Positions 1 through 10,919 of a stretch of DNA of 64,000 bases are shown here, piece after piece; the stretch's first letter is position 1, and each line of letters opens with the position of its first letter. This DNA comes from Ceratopteris richardii. Lineage: Eukaryota > Streptophyta > Polypodiopsida > Polypodiales > Pteridaceae. The stretch spans positions 83,746,217-83,810,216 of the forward strand of contig CM035406.1 of the NCBI GenBank assembly GCA_020310875.1. Direction: 5' to 3'. The notes beneath the pieces were generated by a model. The model had not been told where the DNA came from, did not search any database, and was given only the letters and a program-made list of their open reading frames with translations. Position numbers and translations under genes: made by a program.

Positions 1-23
1 TTTCCACATCGTCATGTGCTTCT
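1..23. repeat. 23-bp exact copy of 849-871
   Basis: The first 23 bases of the window are identical to positions 849-871, inside the coiled-coil ORF of the Ty3/gypsy element. The match may extend beyond the left window edge. It suggests that a second copy of the gypsy ORF continues to the left and is broken by the Copia fragment. Confidence 0.6.
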
Positions 24-195
24 CAGGTGAGAGTCATGGGCGTGTGCATATGCTTGATGGTACAACATATGACATTAAGGATGTAGGAGATGTATGCCTT
101 ATGCTACCTAGTGGAGCATCACTTATGCCTTCATTCCCTATGAACTTGATTTCAATTAGCCAGTTACAAGAGAGCAAATGTTATGCATGTATTTA
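1..195 (+). pseudogene. Copia pol fragment (protease / pre-integrase linker)
   Basis: A short plus-strand reading frame ends in NLISISQL, the pattern seen in Copia polyproteins between the aspartic protease and the pre-integrase domain, preceded by a GTTYDIKDVGDV-like beta-strand segment. It is a fossil fragment, cut by the window edge on the left and abutting minus-strand Ty3/gypsy-related sequence on the right. Family assignment rests on this one motif run, so confidence is moderate. Confidence 0.5.
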
Positions 196-674
196 ATAAA
201 GAGTGGCATGTTAGTCCAAGTACAAACCATCTCTGGGTAGGTCTCAAGAAGACGGATCCTCCAGGTGGGTTGATGAATGGATCCTTTTTTAGCACTCTCT
301 GGGATATCATCGGGCCCAAATTGTGTGGCGAAAGTTGGAGGTTTGCCACATCGGCGTTGGATCTCCGTGTTGTAATTTGCCAGGAGTACACAGTATGGCA
401 CATACTGATCGTCGTTGGTGCCGATCCATCTATGATGAGACATACTACGGAAATATTCTGACTTTATGATGGTGTCTTCTAATTTGGCCATTGATTGGAT
501 TTGGATTGCCACTCGATCTTCATGGGTTGTAGCTGTCTTTTCTAATGTCTGGAGCCATTCGGGTACTTTGACTTCCAAGGGGTCCATTCCTTCTGAGGTT
601 TGCTGACCACCTGGCATCAGCATAGGAACATATGGTTCCTCATACGTTTCGTCCACCTCTGGGTACCAATTCAT
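156..674 (-). pseudogene. Extra ORF at the 3' end of the gypsy element, unknown function
   Basis: A 172-residue minus-strand reading frame with no recognised domain. It is rich in charged and aromatic residues and has a Pro/Gly-rich start. It directly follows the coiled-coil ORF and overlaps its end, so it probably belongs to the same 3' region of the Ty3/gypsy fossil. It could equally be part of a second copy of that element. No function is proposed. Confidence 0.35.
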
Positions 675-1974
675 CTAGCTTTGGTTCTACAACTGGAGAG
701 GGCTGCCTTTCATATTCTAGTAACTTCTTCTGCAGTTCTGCCACCTGCTCTGTTAATGCCTTTACTTCCGCTGAAGTCGAGGTCGTTTCTATGACTTTGG
801 GTTGTGCCTCCTGTTCCCTGAGCTGGCGATGTAGTTCATCCCGTTCCCTTTCCACATCGTCATGTGCTTCTAATAAATCAGCATAGCTTTCCAAGATTGT
901 TTTCATTGTTTCTGAGGGAACTGCTTTGAATTGTTCTGGGTCGATTTCATGGGGAGAGCCTTCCATGGAAGCTTCCAGGTTTTCTTCATTTTGTTTCTGC
1001 AGACACTTGTTTTCTTCAAGGGCTGTAGCCATGTGTTTTCCGAGTAGAGTCAAATTTCGTCGGACTCTCAGATTATCTGTTTGGTAAACCTCCAGTAAGG
1101 CTTCGAGTTGTTCGACACCTGACTCTTGTGATGGTTGGGGTGTCTCCAGGAGGGTTTGATGAGCTTGCTCGAGAGTGGTGTAGCGTTGATTGAGGTCTGC
1201 ATTTTCTTCTTCTATACTTGTAAGCCATCTCTGTAGTTTTTGATGATTCATCGTCAATTGATGATGACGGTCTTCGAGAGCCTGATACTCACTCTGAAGT
1301 TGATACACGCATTGATGTAATGCCATGAATATACTATTTACATTGAACAATGCAGGGAAAGATGAAGATGCAGGGGGAATGGGGAAGGGGAAGGGAGTTG
1401 TGAATGCTGTGGAGTCAAGTGGTGAGGTAAGTGGAGGGGGTATGGGAGATTGAGGTTGCATGGGGGGTGGGAGTGGTGCTGTGGCTGGTGATGTTTCCAT
1501 TGTGTCAAACGTGTGTGTGACTGTGTAGATGGGAAAAGTGGGTGGGGTGGATGTGATATTTGTGGAGTGTTGTGAAGGTGGGCATGGTAACTCCTCCGAA
1601 TTGGATGCCGGGAGAGAGAGGAATTCCCATGATGAGGTAGTACCAGGTGGTGAGGTGACTTGTGTAGTGAGAGGTGAAGTGGGTGGTGAGAGTGGTTCCT
1701 CCTGATGTTCTTCTGTTTGTGTGTTACCTCCTAGTTCTGATACATTGATGTGGATTTGTTTGCCAGATCGCATGGGACGGGTAGGCACTCGTTTCTCAAA
1801 TCGATGAATATAAGTCATGGCTGCATGAACAACCTCATCTAAGCCTACTTCATCAGCGTGCAGGTTCATTGATTCGATAAACATGTCATCCACGCCTTCC
1901 TCGGCTAACATTTGGCTCATGATCATCTTTCCTGTCTCGAGCGACAGTTTGTGTTGCTCTTGGACCCGCCTCAT
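640..1974 (-). pseudogene. Proline-rich / coiled-coil ORF of the gypsy element
   Basis: A long (444-residue) minus-strand frame. Residues of about 100-200 are rich in Pro, Ser and Thr. About residues 215-430 show heptad-like runs of Leu, Glu and Gln (for example YTTLEQAHQTLLE and DVERERDELHRQLREQE), predicting a coiled coil. No catalytic motif is visible. It lies 3' of integrase in the position where some plant Ty3/gypsy lineages carry env-like or accessory ORFs. That position is the only functional hint, and membrane segments are not evident. The ORF may be structural, but that is inference. Confidence 0.45.
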
Positions 1975-2180
1975 GGTTTCGTATAATCTTTTTATTTGGG
2001 CCGAGTATGCCGGGGCACTTGCTAGTTCTGAAAGTTCTTCATATTCTTGATCATACTCCTCGTTTGCCTCTTGTTCTTCCGTCTCTTCTTCATCCTCTTC
2101 TACTTCTACTACTCCCGGTTGGGTCGGGGCTGAAGTTGTAGTCGTGGGTTGTTGTCCTTGGGTCTGCTCTGCTTCTGTCT

Positions 2181-3415
2181 CTAAGATTCATTGATCAAAC
2201 GGGCAATTTCTTCATCTATCAGATCAGCAAGGGTGTAACCTTGAGGGAACTCCAAGTCTGATGGAATAGGAGGGAACACTAGGTTGGGTCCTTCTGCACT
2301 TGGTCTGGGTAGGCGAATGGTAAATGGTTGGACACGCCTCGTTTGTGGAGGAGTCACCTCGCGTGTGGTAGTGGCTCCCCTTGGTTGAGCGCATGGTAAT
2401 TGAACTCCCCCTCTCATCTTCTTCGATGGAGGGCCCGCCGTTGATAGTCGTCTTTGGAACTCTTGGGCCCTGGACCATACTAGTGCTCTTTGAATGGGCA
2501 CGTCGTACACTAAGCACCTGTAAATTATTCTTGTGAGAGCACAGCATCCATGAAGTACATTTTTCTGTTTCTTATTCCACCGTTGATGGGCTAGGTGTAT
2601 TTGATCGATGATCCAGTGCGGTATGTTGATGGTGAGATTCTCTGTCTCCGCCAAGTACAAGCTGAACCATATCTTTTTTGGTGGCATAGTTCTTGGGCGG
2701 GAAAAGCAAAATGTTGCATAATAGTTCGTAGGTGTAGAGCAATGGTAGGTGTCATTGCTACCATGTCCTTCAATTTGTTGAGATCCTTATGCTTCATCCT
2801 GCCTGGAACCATTGTTTCTTTCTCAGTGGGAATATGCATTCCTTGCATGTTCAATGCTGCCCGTACCAAATTGAGGGTCAGTTTGAATCTCTTGAGTTCG
2901 TGGCCTGGCAATAGTGAGGGTAGCACAAAAGTACTATCGCCTCCCTTGGCCCTGCTAGGAGTGATGGTACTGATAAAATAGGAGCAGCGTAGGAAATCTG
3001 GCTTAGGCAAATGTGCTCTGAAATAGCTATCCAATCCCGCTTTGGTCCAAACCGATCGCATTACTTCTGCATTCTGATAGTTCTCAAATTTGCGAGTGAA
3101 GAAATGGTAGCGTCCCCATTTTCCATTGAACTCAATTTCTGCTTCCCAGAAGTAGGTGCCATCACCCAATGGCCCTGCGACATCATTAAACCAATGAGCC
3201 TGTTTCCCCACTTGAGAAGTGTGTTCCTGAATAGGGTCCTGAATAGGGAGAACATGCACCGCTTGAAGTTCTTGAGGCCTCTCGGTGAGTGGTGGTTCCA
3301 GGAGGAGGGTTTCAATGTCCACAATCTGTGCGCTAGACCTTGCCTGGGAACTGGTGCCTCTTGCTTCTGCAATTGTTATTGCTTGCTTGCTGGTTCTGTG
3401 AGAATATAGAATCAT
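2181..3415 (-). pseudogene. Extra ORF region of the gypsy element, plant-transposon-protein-like
   Basis: Minus-strand coding region after the retropepsin ORF. Visible features are a WFNDVAG...GKWGRYHFFTRKFE segment, a hydrophobic region around LTLNLVRAALNMQG, and further on IPHWIIDQIHLAHQ followed by a basic, Pro-rich tail. The layout resembles plant ORFs annotated as putative plant transposon protein (Pfam PF20167-like), but this is recalled by pattern and was not searched. No catalytic residues are recognised. It is part of the Ty3/gypsy fossil and is broken. Confidence 0.4.
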
Positions 3416-3604
3416 GCGTTAATATTGTAATGGACAAGATAGAACACTTTTTGTCCCCGTTACAACATTATCATGAGGTGAGTAATGGGTCAGTGGGTCA
3501 GTGAGTGCTCGATGATTGTGTGTGTAGTTAATGAATGGATAGTCCTACGAGCTAGATGGAAAGATGCAGTGTATGAGTGATGTAGTTAGCAAATGAGGAT
3601 GAAT

Positions 3605-4246
3605 TTACACATGGGGTTCGGGGGTTTTATTACAAGTTTTAGGCTGCCAAGCATAATGGATGGCTTTCGGTTTTGGTTTAGTGGAGACTCTGGAGGGCTT
3701 TATGAGTATGTCTGCTTGGGAATGAGGCGTTTTTGGGACCCATTTACCAGTGAGTCTGTGCGTGCTTCTGGGCGACTGTGTGTTCGTGCGGATTAAACAA
3801 TAGTGGGTAACGACTCCTTGAGTGAGTGAACCCTGTCGTGTATGATGTGATTCGTGCGTGACTAGTTGAGGTCGCAAGCAAGCCTTAGGCACCCAAATGT
3901 GTCTTGATTGTGGGCCAACCTTCATCGACTTCTTGGGCACCCAAATAGCTTTCACTTTCTCAAAAGAAGTTTTGGAAGTCTTCTTATTAGTATCATGTCG
4001 TTGATTACTAATAGGAAGTTGAGATGATTGTTGTCGCTTGACTGTAATAGGCCACTCGCCTTTTCGCACCCACAATTGCTTCAATGGCTGCGACATTCTG
4101 CTTCGCACGTTCTTTTGGCCTCCAGCATAGGTAGTCTTCAGTAATTGATCTGCCTTTGGTTGCTGCCTCCCTCTGGCCTTTGGAAAAGAAGGGAGTTCCG
4201 TTGAGGCCTTGACTTCTTTATTGAGATCACCATTCCTCTGCATCAC
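3605..4246 (-). pseudogene. Basic ORF with repeated W-V-x-K motif
   Basis: A 213-residue, Lys/Arg/Gln/Thr-rich minus-strand frame between the retropepsin ORF and the next extra ORF. The motif [I/L/K]WV[P/R]K occurs four times: LWVRKG, IWVPKK, IWVPKA and KWVPKT. Similar WVPK/WVKK repeats occur in spacer regions of some plant retroelement polyproteins; that is recollection, not a search result. The composition suggests a disordered, nucleic-acid-binding linker. No enzyme motif is seen. Confidence 0.4.
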
Positions 4247-4306
4247 ATAGCTTTGGACAAGAACAACATGGTCAACTTCATGTGTACCCTTGGAAGGACC
4301 AGGATT

Positions 4307-4831
4307 CTATGCCTTTTCTAGTTCCTTGAGTGCTCCATTATCTAACTCAACTGTAATTCGACTCTGATTTATCCATAACTGAAGAAGTCCACTTCTTAGG
4401 TTTAAGTTGACTGCATGGTCATAGATCCAGTCTTGACCCAAGACCAGAGGCTCAGTGAGATCCTCATCTTGACACACTAGTACCTTAACTATCATTGGAA
4501 CATCTTGAATGGAGAGGGGAAGTTCCACCTCGCCCATGCAAGGGGTTTCCACACCTCCCAATCCTATGAGATATGCTTCTATAGGATTGACTTTTAATTT
4601 CAATTCTCGACAGTAAGAAAGTCTCACCGCACTAGTGGCTGCACCTGAGTCAATCAATGCTCGCACAATTTTTGCACTAACTCCTTGTCCTATCTCTAAG
4701 GTCACAAAAGGACATCGATCTATTATTCTTTGGGGACTTATTCCTGAGACTTCACACATTGCCACATGATATCCTGGATCCTCATAGGCACCTGTCCTAG
4801 GTTGATCCCTACCCTGCCGTCTCAACTTCAT
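4307..4831 (-). pseudogene. Retropepsin-like aspartic protease domain, downstream of integrase
   Basis: The catalytic motif ALIDSGAATSAV sits near residue 60, followed by a flap-like glycine segment (GLGGVETPCMGEVELPL) and the closing PLVLGQDWI motif typical of retropepsins. Such enzymes cleave the Gag-Pol polyprotein and act as homodimers. Here the domain begins about 45 bp after the integrase coding region on the same strand, not upstream of RT. That is an unusual order for Ty3/gypsy. It could be a captured second protease, a rearranged element, or a lineage with a different domain order. Domain identity is secure; the reason for the placement is not. Confidence 0.8.
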
Positions 4832-4876
4832 CCTTCTGATGTGTTCTAAAGCTTCTGCTTGAGCTTCTTCTCGAAC

Positions 4877-6630
4877 TCATTTTTCTTCTTCTTTGCGTTT
4901 CTTAGCAGTGTTGAGTCGACTTAGCATTTCTTCTGTGAGAGGTTCCTGATACAACTTGACTCTGCACCCGCTGATGTAGCTTGGAAGAATATCACCTTCT
5001 AAGGTGGCTAGTTGTACTGCTCCACTCGTTGAGATCCTATGTATGATCATAGGTCCATAGCCGCGTTTCTCTAATTTTCTTGCATGTTGCTTCAAAGTGT
5101 AGACTAAAACTAGGTCTCTAGCCTTTAATCCTTTATCCTTAACATGTGCATCAAAGTACGCCTTCTGTCGTTTCTTAGCTGCATATATTCCTGCTGCAGC
5201 TCTTAGTCTGGTTTCACCTAATCGTTCAAGGTAAAAAATCCTCAAAGAGAGTTCATGGCCCGTCCACTCATGCTCCTGTGCTATTCTCAATGTGGGAATC
5301 AAGAAGTCCAAAGGTAGCACCGCATTTTGGCCAAATACCATCTGAAAGGGTGTGGCTTGGAGTACCGTTTTATAGGCCACTCGGTATGCCCAAACAGCAT
5401 GGTGTAGCTGTTTGTCCCAATCAGAGCGTTTATTATTCACCAATTTGGTAAGCACATTGCATAGAATCTTGTTTGTGCTTTCGGCCTGGCCATTAGCTTG
5501 TGGGTGATAGGGGACAGACTTCTTATGTACTACCAAGAACTCTTGGAGCAGATTTTCAATAACTTCATTCAAGAAGTGAGTGCCTCTATCACTTACCAAC
5601 TCTATAGGTAGCCCGTATCTCGTGAATACATTCTCGAATAAGAACTTAGCTGTTGTTTGGGCATCGTTCTTTGTGGTAGCTTTCACTTCTACCCACTTGG
5701 TTAAATAGTCTGTGGCCACAATGATATATTCAGCATGTGAACCCTTGGCTGGGGGATTAATAGGACCTACAAATTCTATTCCCCACTTAGAGAATGCACG
5801 TCCACCCATCATAGGTTTCAGTGGCATCTCATCTTTGCGTATAGGATACTGAGTTCTCTGACAAACATCACACCGTTTCACATAGGTATGTGCATCCATG
5901 TGAAGGGTCGGCCACCAGAAGCCCGCAAATAGTATTGCCTTGATCACCCGATCTGGTCCAAAGTGTCCTCCTGCTGCACCTTGGTGAGCAGTTTCCAAGA
6001 TCTTGAGGTATTCACTCTCATGGACACATAGTCTCAGGTAACCATCTTTACCACGCTTGTATAGATTATCACCAATGAGTGAGTAATCTAGGGCTTCTTG
6101 TTCTAGACTTCTTTGTCTCGTCAAGATCATATCTTGAGGGAATGTTTTCATCCTCAAGAAGGCTACTAATGGTTCACTCCAATCTGGCACTATGGACACT
6201 TGATAAAGAGTGGCATGTTCCACAGGTAGTTTAGTGCAACAGATTGGGCATTCTTTACACATCTTATGTACATCAGCTTCCATAGTAGGCCAATGCACTC
6301 CGAGTCTCCTTATTGTCTGTAGGGTTCGTTGTTTTGAGTAGTGTTGCTCTAATGCACCTACATGTGCCAATTGCAACCATTTAGTGTACTCATCCTCTTC
6401 CACACAACAAGCCAATATCCCTTGATCTGTCTGTTTGTACATGCTTCCTGCCATGATGTGGTACTTCTGGGCTCTTACTACCTCTCTACCTTGAGTGTTT
6501 ATGACTGGGTGGTTAGGCACGTATGTCAATACTGGCACTAATGGCTTAGCCCACTGAGGTACAACTTCCAAATTAAACAAGTAAGCATCAGGAAGGTCAT
6601 CTGATACTCCTTGTGGGGCTTCTCCCGATG
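4877..6630 (-). pseudogene. Ty3/gypsy integrase region
   Basis: Minus-strand coding for the integrase part of pol. Two H2C2 zinc-binding segments are visible: one around HYSKQRTLQTIRRLG...CKECPICC, and one around HQGAAGGHFG...YVKRCDVCQR. They are followed by the catalytic core with YIIVATDYLTKWVE, ELVSDRGTHF and YHPQANGQAESTNK, and a C-terminal domain with LVLVYTLKQHARKLEKRGYGP. In a live element the enzyme joins cDNA to host DNA. The two tandem zinc-binding segments are notable, since Ty3/gypsy integrases normally show one. Fossil. Confidence 0.85.
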
Positions 6631-8345
6631 TGAGCCTAGAGAGATGGTCTGCTCTCAAGTGGGTCTTCCCTTTCCTCACCACAACCTCGAAGTCGTATTC
6701 CATTAGTAAGAGAAACCATCTTACTAATCTACCTGTATTGCATGGCTTGTTTACCAAGTACAACAGTGCTTGATGATGCAAGCAAATAGTGTCTAAACTT
6801 TTTAACTGCATATACCATGCCTAATCCCTCTCGTTCAGTGGTTGTATAGTTTCGTTCAGCCGCATTCAACTGTCTACTAGCATAGGCAATTGGAAGATCC
6901 ATATTGCCTTCGCCTGTAGGTTGTGCAAGGACACATCCAATAGCATAATTGGATGCATCCACATGAACATGGAAGGGCTTATTCCAATCCGGTGTGGTCA
7001 AGATTGGTGCTGAACACAATCTTCTTTTAAGCTCATTGAAGGAGTTTTCACATTCATCTGTCCACTCGAAGTTAGTCAAAAGTCCATACAGAGGCTTTGC
7101 TATGATGGCATACATGTGTATAAACCGTCGGTAATAACCACAATGCCCCATGAAAGCTTGTACTTCCTTGACATTCTTTGGCCTAGGTAACTCGCCTATG
7201 GCTCGTACTTTCTCTTCATCGGTGGATATGCCATTCTTTGACACTATGTGTCCTAGAATCTTGCCTTGCCTGACCATGAAAACACACTTTTCTGGGTTCA
7301 AGCAGACTTGATACTCTCTACATTTGTCAAAGATTTGCCTGAGTTTTGGTATATGTGTCTGTCTAATGTTGGAATGAGCACAGAGGTCATCAACATAGAC
7401 TTCCAAATTCTTCCTCAAGAACTTTTTAAACACGTGGCACATCAGTCTCTGAAAGGTTGCAGGAGCATTGGTAAGCCCAAATGGCATTAGTCGAAAGGCA
7501 AATATACCCCACTCAGTGGCAAAAGCTGTCTTATGCTGATCTTCTAGAGCTATGGCTACTTGATTGTAGCCCGAAAATCCATCAAGGAAGCTGTACACTT
7601 CCTTGCCTGCTACTCTTTCTAAGAGATGTTATGTGATAGGAAGCGGATAGTTATCTCGAATTGTGGCTGCATTGACCTTCTTCAAGTTAATGCATACATG
7701 CAGCTTTCCATTCTTCTTGGGCACCACTACAATGGGGGATACCCACTCAACGTGCTCAATTTCATAGATGAATCCAGCTTCTACCAGACGATCTATCTCT
7801 TCTTTGATCTTAGCAGCATAATTATCATTGTATGTGTATGGCTTTTGCTTGGAGGGTTTGGCATCTGAGGTCATAGTGTGTGAGCATATGTCTGGATCAA
7901 CACCCTTCAAATCCTTGTAACTCCAAGCGAATACATCTCTGTATTCTCTTAGCAAGGCTATTAACGCATGCTCTTCTTCCTTTGTTAGGTCATGGCCTAT
8001 GTACGTGCATCTCTCCTCTCCTTCTTCCAGGGCTACTACTATTTTCTTGGTGGTTTCTTTGTTATCATAGGCTTCTCCTGATTGTGCCTCTCACTTAGGC
8101 ATACTTACCATGACTCTCCTGTCATCTATCTCATACTTTTTAAAGTTTTCAAGGACCTCAAACAAAGATTCTTCCTCTTCTGGTGTGACTTCTCTCTTCT
8201 TCCTTTTCTTTCCTTCATCCTTAGGGGTCACTTGTGTGGCTAACCGTACATCATTTGTTATCTCTCCGTGTCTCTGGGGTTGGAATTCTACTTCATAGAA
8301 GTATTCTTCATCTGATGCATGGGTCCATAATGATTGACTCTAGGT
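6630..8345 (-). pseudogene. Ty3/gypsy reverse transcriptase and RNase H region
   Basis: The RT region opens with LREYRDVFAWSYKDLKG, then WVSPIVVVPKKNG, SFLDGFSGYNQV, FRLMPFGLTNAPATFQ and the active-site VYVDDL. The RNase H region follows with FHVHVDASNYAIG and LPIAYASRQLNAAE, ending near HLRADHLSRL. An acidic linker (KKRKK...EEEESLFEVLENFKKYE) lies upstream of RT, about 8090-8400. RT copies element RNA into cDNA and RNase H degrades the template. Identification is firm; the segment is broken. Confidence 0.9.
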
Positions 8346-8399
8346 CGGAGTCACTTGCATCCTTAAATGCATCAGGGCTAGGTTCGGGGGAGTTTTGGG

Positions 8400-10334
8400 C
8401 TGCTAAAGTTGACAAACCCAACAAAAATGTGTTTGGGTTGATGAAAAAGAATGAGGCTAAAGATTTTATTCTATTACTTCAGAAGACTTTAGGAGGTCAT
8501 GCTATCAACATCAGTGAGAACTTACAAGAGGTTGCTAGCTTCTTTACCAATGTTTTCTCTAGGCCTCCCATATGGGCAGAGGATATCTAGAGTGCCAGAG
8601 CTCATATTGCTCTCAAAATGAAAAAAACTATTCCTCGCAACTTGGCTTCTATCCTAGACCTTCCCTTCACTATCAGTGAGGTTGCAAAAACCATTAATAA
8701 AATGAAACCCTACAAGTCCACTGTTTTTTGTGGTATTCTAAACAAGTTCTTCAAACTCCTGAATGATTTTTTGACTCCGATAATTCTCTTGATTTGGCAA
8801 GAAGCTCTGAGAAAGGAGTCTCTTTCTACTTTCATTAATTCTAAAGTTATCCAGTTGATTCACAAAAAGGACCCAAGGATGACTTAAACAATTAGAGACC
8901 TATTTCTTGTTTGATTTCTATATATAAAATTTTTGCTTCTTCTTTGGCTAGAAGACTTAGCTCTTTCATAGATAAATTATTTTATCTAACCAAAATGGTT
9001 CTACTAGAGGAAGATTCATCCTTAATGATATCAGTTCTATATGGGAAGGAATTGACTATGCTAAAGAGACCAAACAAGACCTTTATTCTTTAACGTGGAA
9101 ATTTGATAAAGGTTTTGATAGAGTGGATTGGAAGTTCATTCTCCAATCCCTTCATGAGGTTGGTAGAAGATTCACTAGGTATGTAAATACCCTTTTTGGA
9201 AATGCCAACTCTAGGATAACCATTAATGTCCATTTCTCCAACCCCTTTAGACTCCACATATCTATTAGACAAGGTTGTCCCTTAGCTTGCCTCTTATTTG
9301 CCATCACTAGTGATGCTCTTGGCTGGATTGTTAGGGATTGTATGAAAAATGACACCATTCAAGGCAAATAAGAGGCAAGCTAAGGGACAACCTTGTCTAA
9401 TAGATATGTGGAGTCTAAAGGGGTTGGTAGAAGATTCACTAGGTATGTAAATACCCTTTTTGGAAATGCCAACTCTAGGATAACCATTAATGTCCATTTC
9501 TCAAGGCTTCGAAATCCCTGATTCCCTTTCTCAGCTTGGATTACATATGTTTACTAATGACACTAACAATATGATTACCAAAAATTGAAATGCTTTTGCA
9601 GATAATTTCATGAATTGTTCGAATACTTTTTGCCTTGCTAGTGGATGTATTGTTAGCCATCAAGAAAGTGTCTTTTTATCCTCTAAAAATCACATACCTT
9701 AATGCATTATCACTAATAAGTGTGAAATTATTCAACAGTGAACCATATTTCGATTACTAGGCATTCCTATGGGATTTGAGATTTCCTTTGACCAGAGGTG
9801 GGAATGGGTACTTAGCATGTTTAGAAGCAAAATATTTAATTGGATCTGTTTACCACAAAATCTCTCACATAAATTCTTTGTTCTTAATTATTACATCTTC
9901 ACTTCTTTGATCTAATTCCTTTCCTATTGGATGCCCAACAATAAGCAAATGAAGCAGGCTATAGCTCTAACAAGAAGGTTCCTTTAGGGTGGTTCTACTA
10001 AAAGTACCAAAGTGCCTAAGGTGGCTTGGAACATTTGTTGCATGAAGAAAGAAGAAGGGGAACTGGGCATCCTCTATCCCACTAGAATGAGCTCCATTAT
10101 GTCTGCTAAGTGAATATTGAGATCGACTTGGTCTAATGATTTTTGGGCTTCCTTGATTAAGAGAAAATGTTGTAACTGTTAGATTAAAGGTTACAAAGCA
10201 AGGAAGAAAGTTAATTACTCAGATATCATAATAACCTCTCCTTTTGATTTTTTTCCTACAGGTAGTAGACTCATAATCAACTTTTGGAATGCTTAGAGAA
10301 AGGTTAAAAATATGTGTAATTTGAATAACATATT
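8400..10334 (+). pseudogene. LINE reverse transcriptase ORF, first segment
   Basis: Plus-strand degenerate coding. Upstream of the RT core it reads AKVDKPNKNVFGLMKKNEAK...EVASFFTNVFS, the usual LINE linker. RT motifs follow: INKMKPYKSTVF, SLARRLSSFID, KGFDRVDWKFI (RT motif 3), and IRQGCPLACLLF. The catalytic FADD block is not clearly preserved, because the segment around 9300-9500 is rearranged (see 9158-9502). Several stop codons and frame changes interrupt it between 8590 and 10330. The LINE ORF2 product would nick target DNA and prime reverse transcription there. Copia-A interrupts it at 10335. Confidence 0.75.
9158..9502 (+). repeat. Inverted and direct duplication inside the LINE RT
   Basis: Three blocks are visible. 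9158-9238 is repeated directly at 9422-9502 (81 bp). 9240-9302 is present as a perfect inverted copy at 9363-9425 (63 bp), with a 60-bp unique spacer at 9303-9362. The layout A-B-spacer-(B inverted)-A fits a template switch during reverse transcription or repair. It scrambles the RT coding region and gives a foldback able to form a hairpin with a 63-bp stem. Confidence 0.95.
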
Positions 10335-10564
10335 TGTTGATATATTTAGGTAGTGATGTGTGTGAACACTCTAGGACCGTCGGGGCACTTTTTTCCCTCT
10401 TTAGGAGGTTTTTTTCCCCCGGCTTGTATATACGCCTATTGCCCTAATGGGCTACTTATCTTTGTACATTCTCTAGTAATACATTCTGTCTTGTGTGTTG
10501 TGCTCCAAGCTTCTTCTTCTTCCTTGTGCTGTTCGCGTGCTTCTGCAGACGTCTAACTCCAACA
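10335..10564 (+). repeat. Copia-A 5' LTR
   Basis: 230 bp, beginning TGTTGATATATTTAGG and ending CTCCAACA, with the TG...CA ends of LTRs. It is identical to the 3' LTR at 15260-15489. A short open frame inside it is not a gene. Confidence 0.97.
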
Positions 10565-10565
10565 A

Positions 10566-10577
10566 TTGGTATCAGAG
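10566..10577 (+). promoter_or_regulatory. Copia-A primer binding site
   Basis: TGGTATCAGAGC, one base after the 5' LTR. This is the common plant Copia primer site for initiator-Met tRNA. The untranslated leader continues to 10919. Confidence 0.95.
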
Positions 10578-10919
10578 CAGGTCGTTGCTTCTTCTAGGGC
10601 GTCGTCGACACTCCTCCGTTTGCAGTCTCAGATTCGCACAAAATTTGGTGAGCATACTCAGGGTGTTTCCGAGATCAAAACAGCTTCGTTCTGTGGTGCC
10701 GAAATCGCGATCTGAGCTCGTTTCGGCCTCCGAACGCACTATCGCAGTGCTTGTGCAGGCTATTTCATCCTTTTGTGCCAAAGGTATATACCAGTTTCTG
10801 TTCGCCAGTTTAAGCATCTCGAAGTCTGCTACAGGTCTAGCAGAACTCGTGTGGGCAGTTCTGTTCAACTTTTTGAGATACAGTCAATTTTCTGCATCAA
10901 GGTATTTTAGTCACCGGCC

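Larger units (their letters stand above)
156..8400 (-). mobile_element. Ty3/gypsy retrotransposon, decayed
   Basis: Minus-strand fossil. In transcription order it shows an acidic linker, reverse transcriptase, RNase H, integrase, a retropepsin-like ORF and a series of extra ORFs. The 5' part (leader, gag, 5' LTR) is missing, cut where the LINE begins near 8400. No LTR was recognised at the left end. It carries several breaks. The presence of protease and further ORFs after integrase is unusual for Ty3/gypsy, where protease normally lies between gag and RT. Confidence 0.85.

Noticed and set aside
640-3415. Retroviral-type envelope gene
   Set aside because: Position fits an env-like ORF, but no signal peptide, fusion segment or membrane anchor could be seen.
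10353-10556. 67-residue open frame, repeated exactly at 15278-15481
   Set aside because: It lies within the Copia-A LTRs and is open by chance; a similar frame in Copia-B has the same cause.
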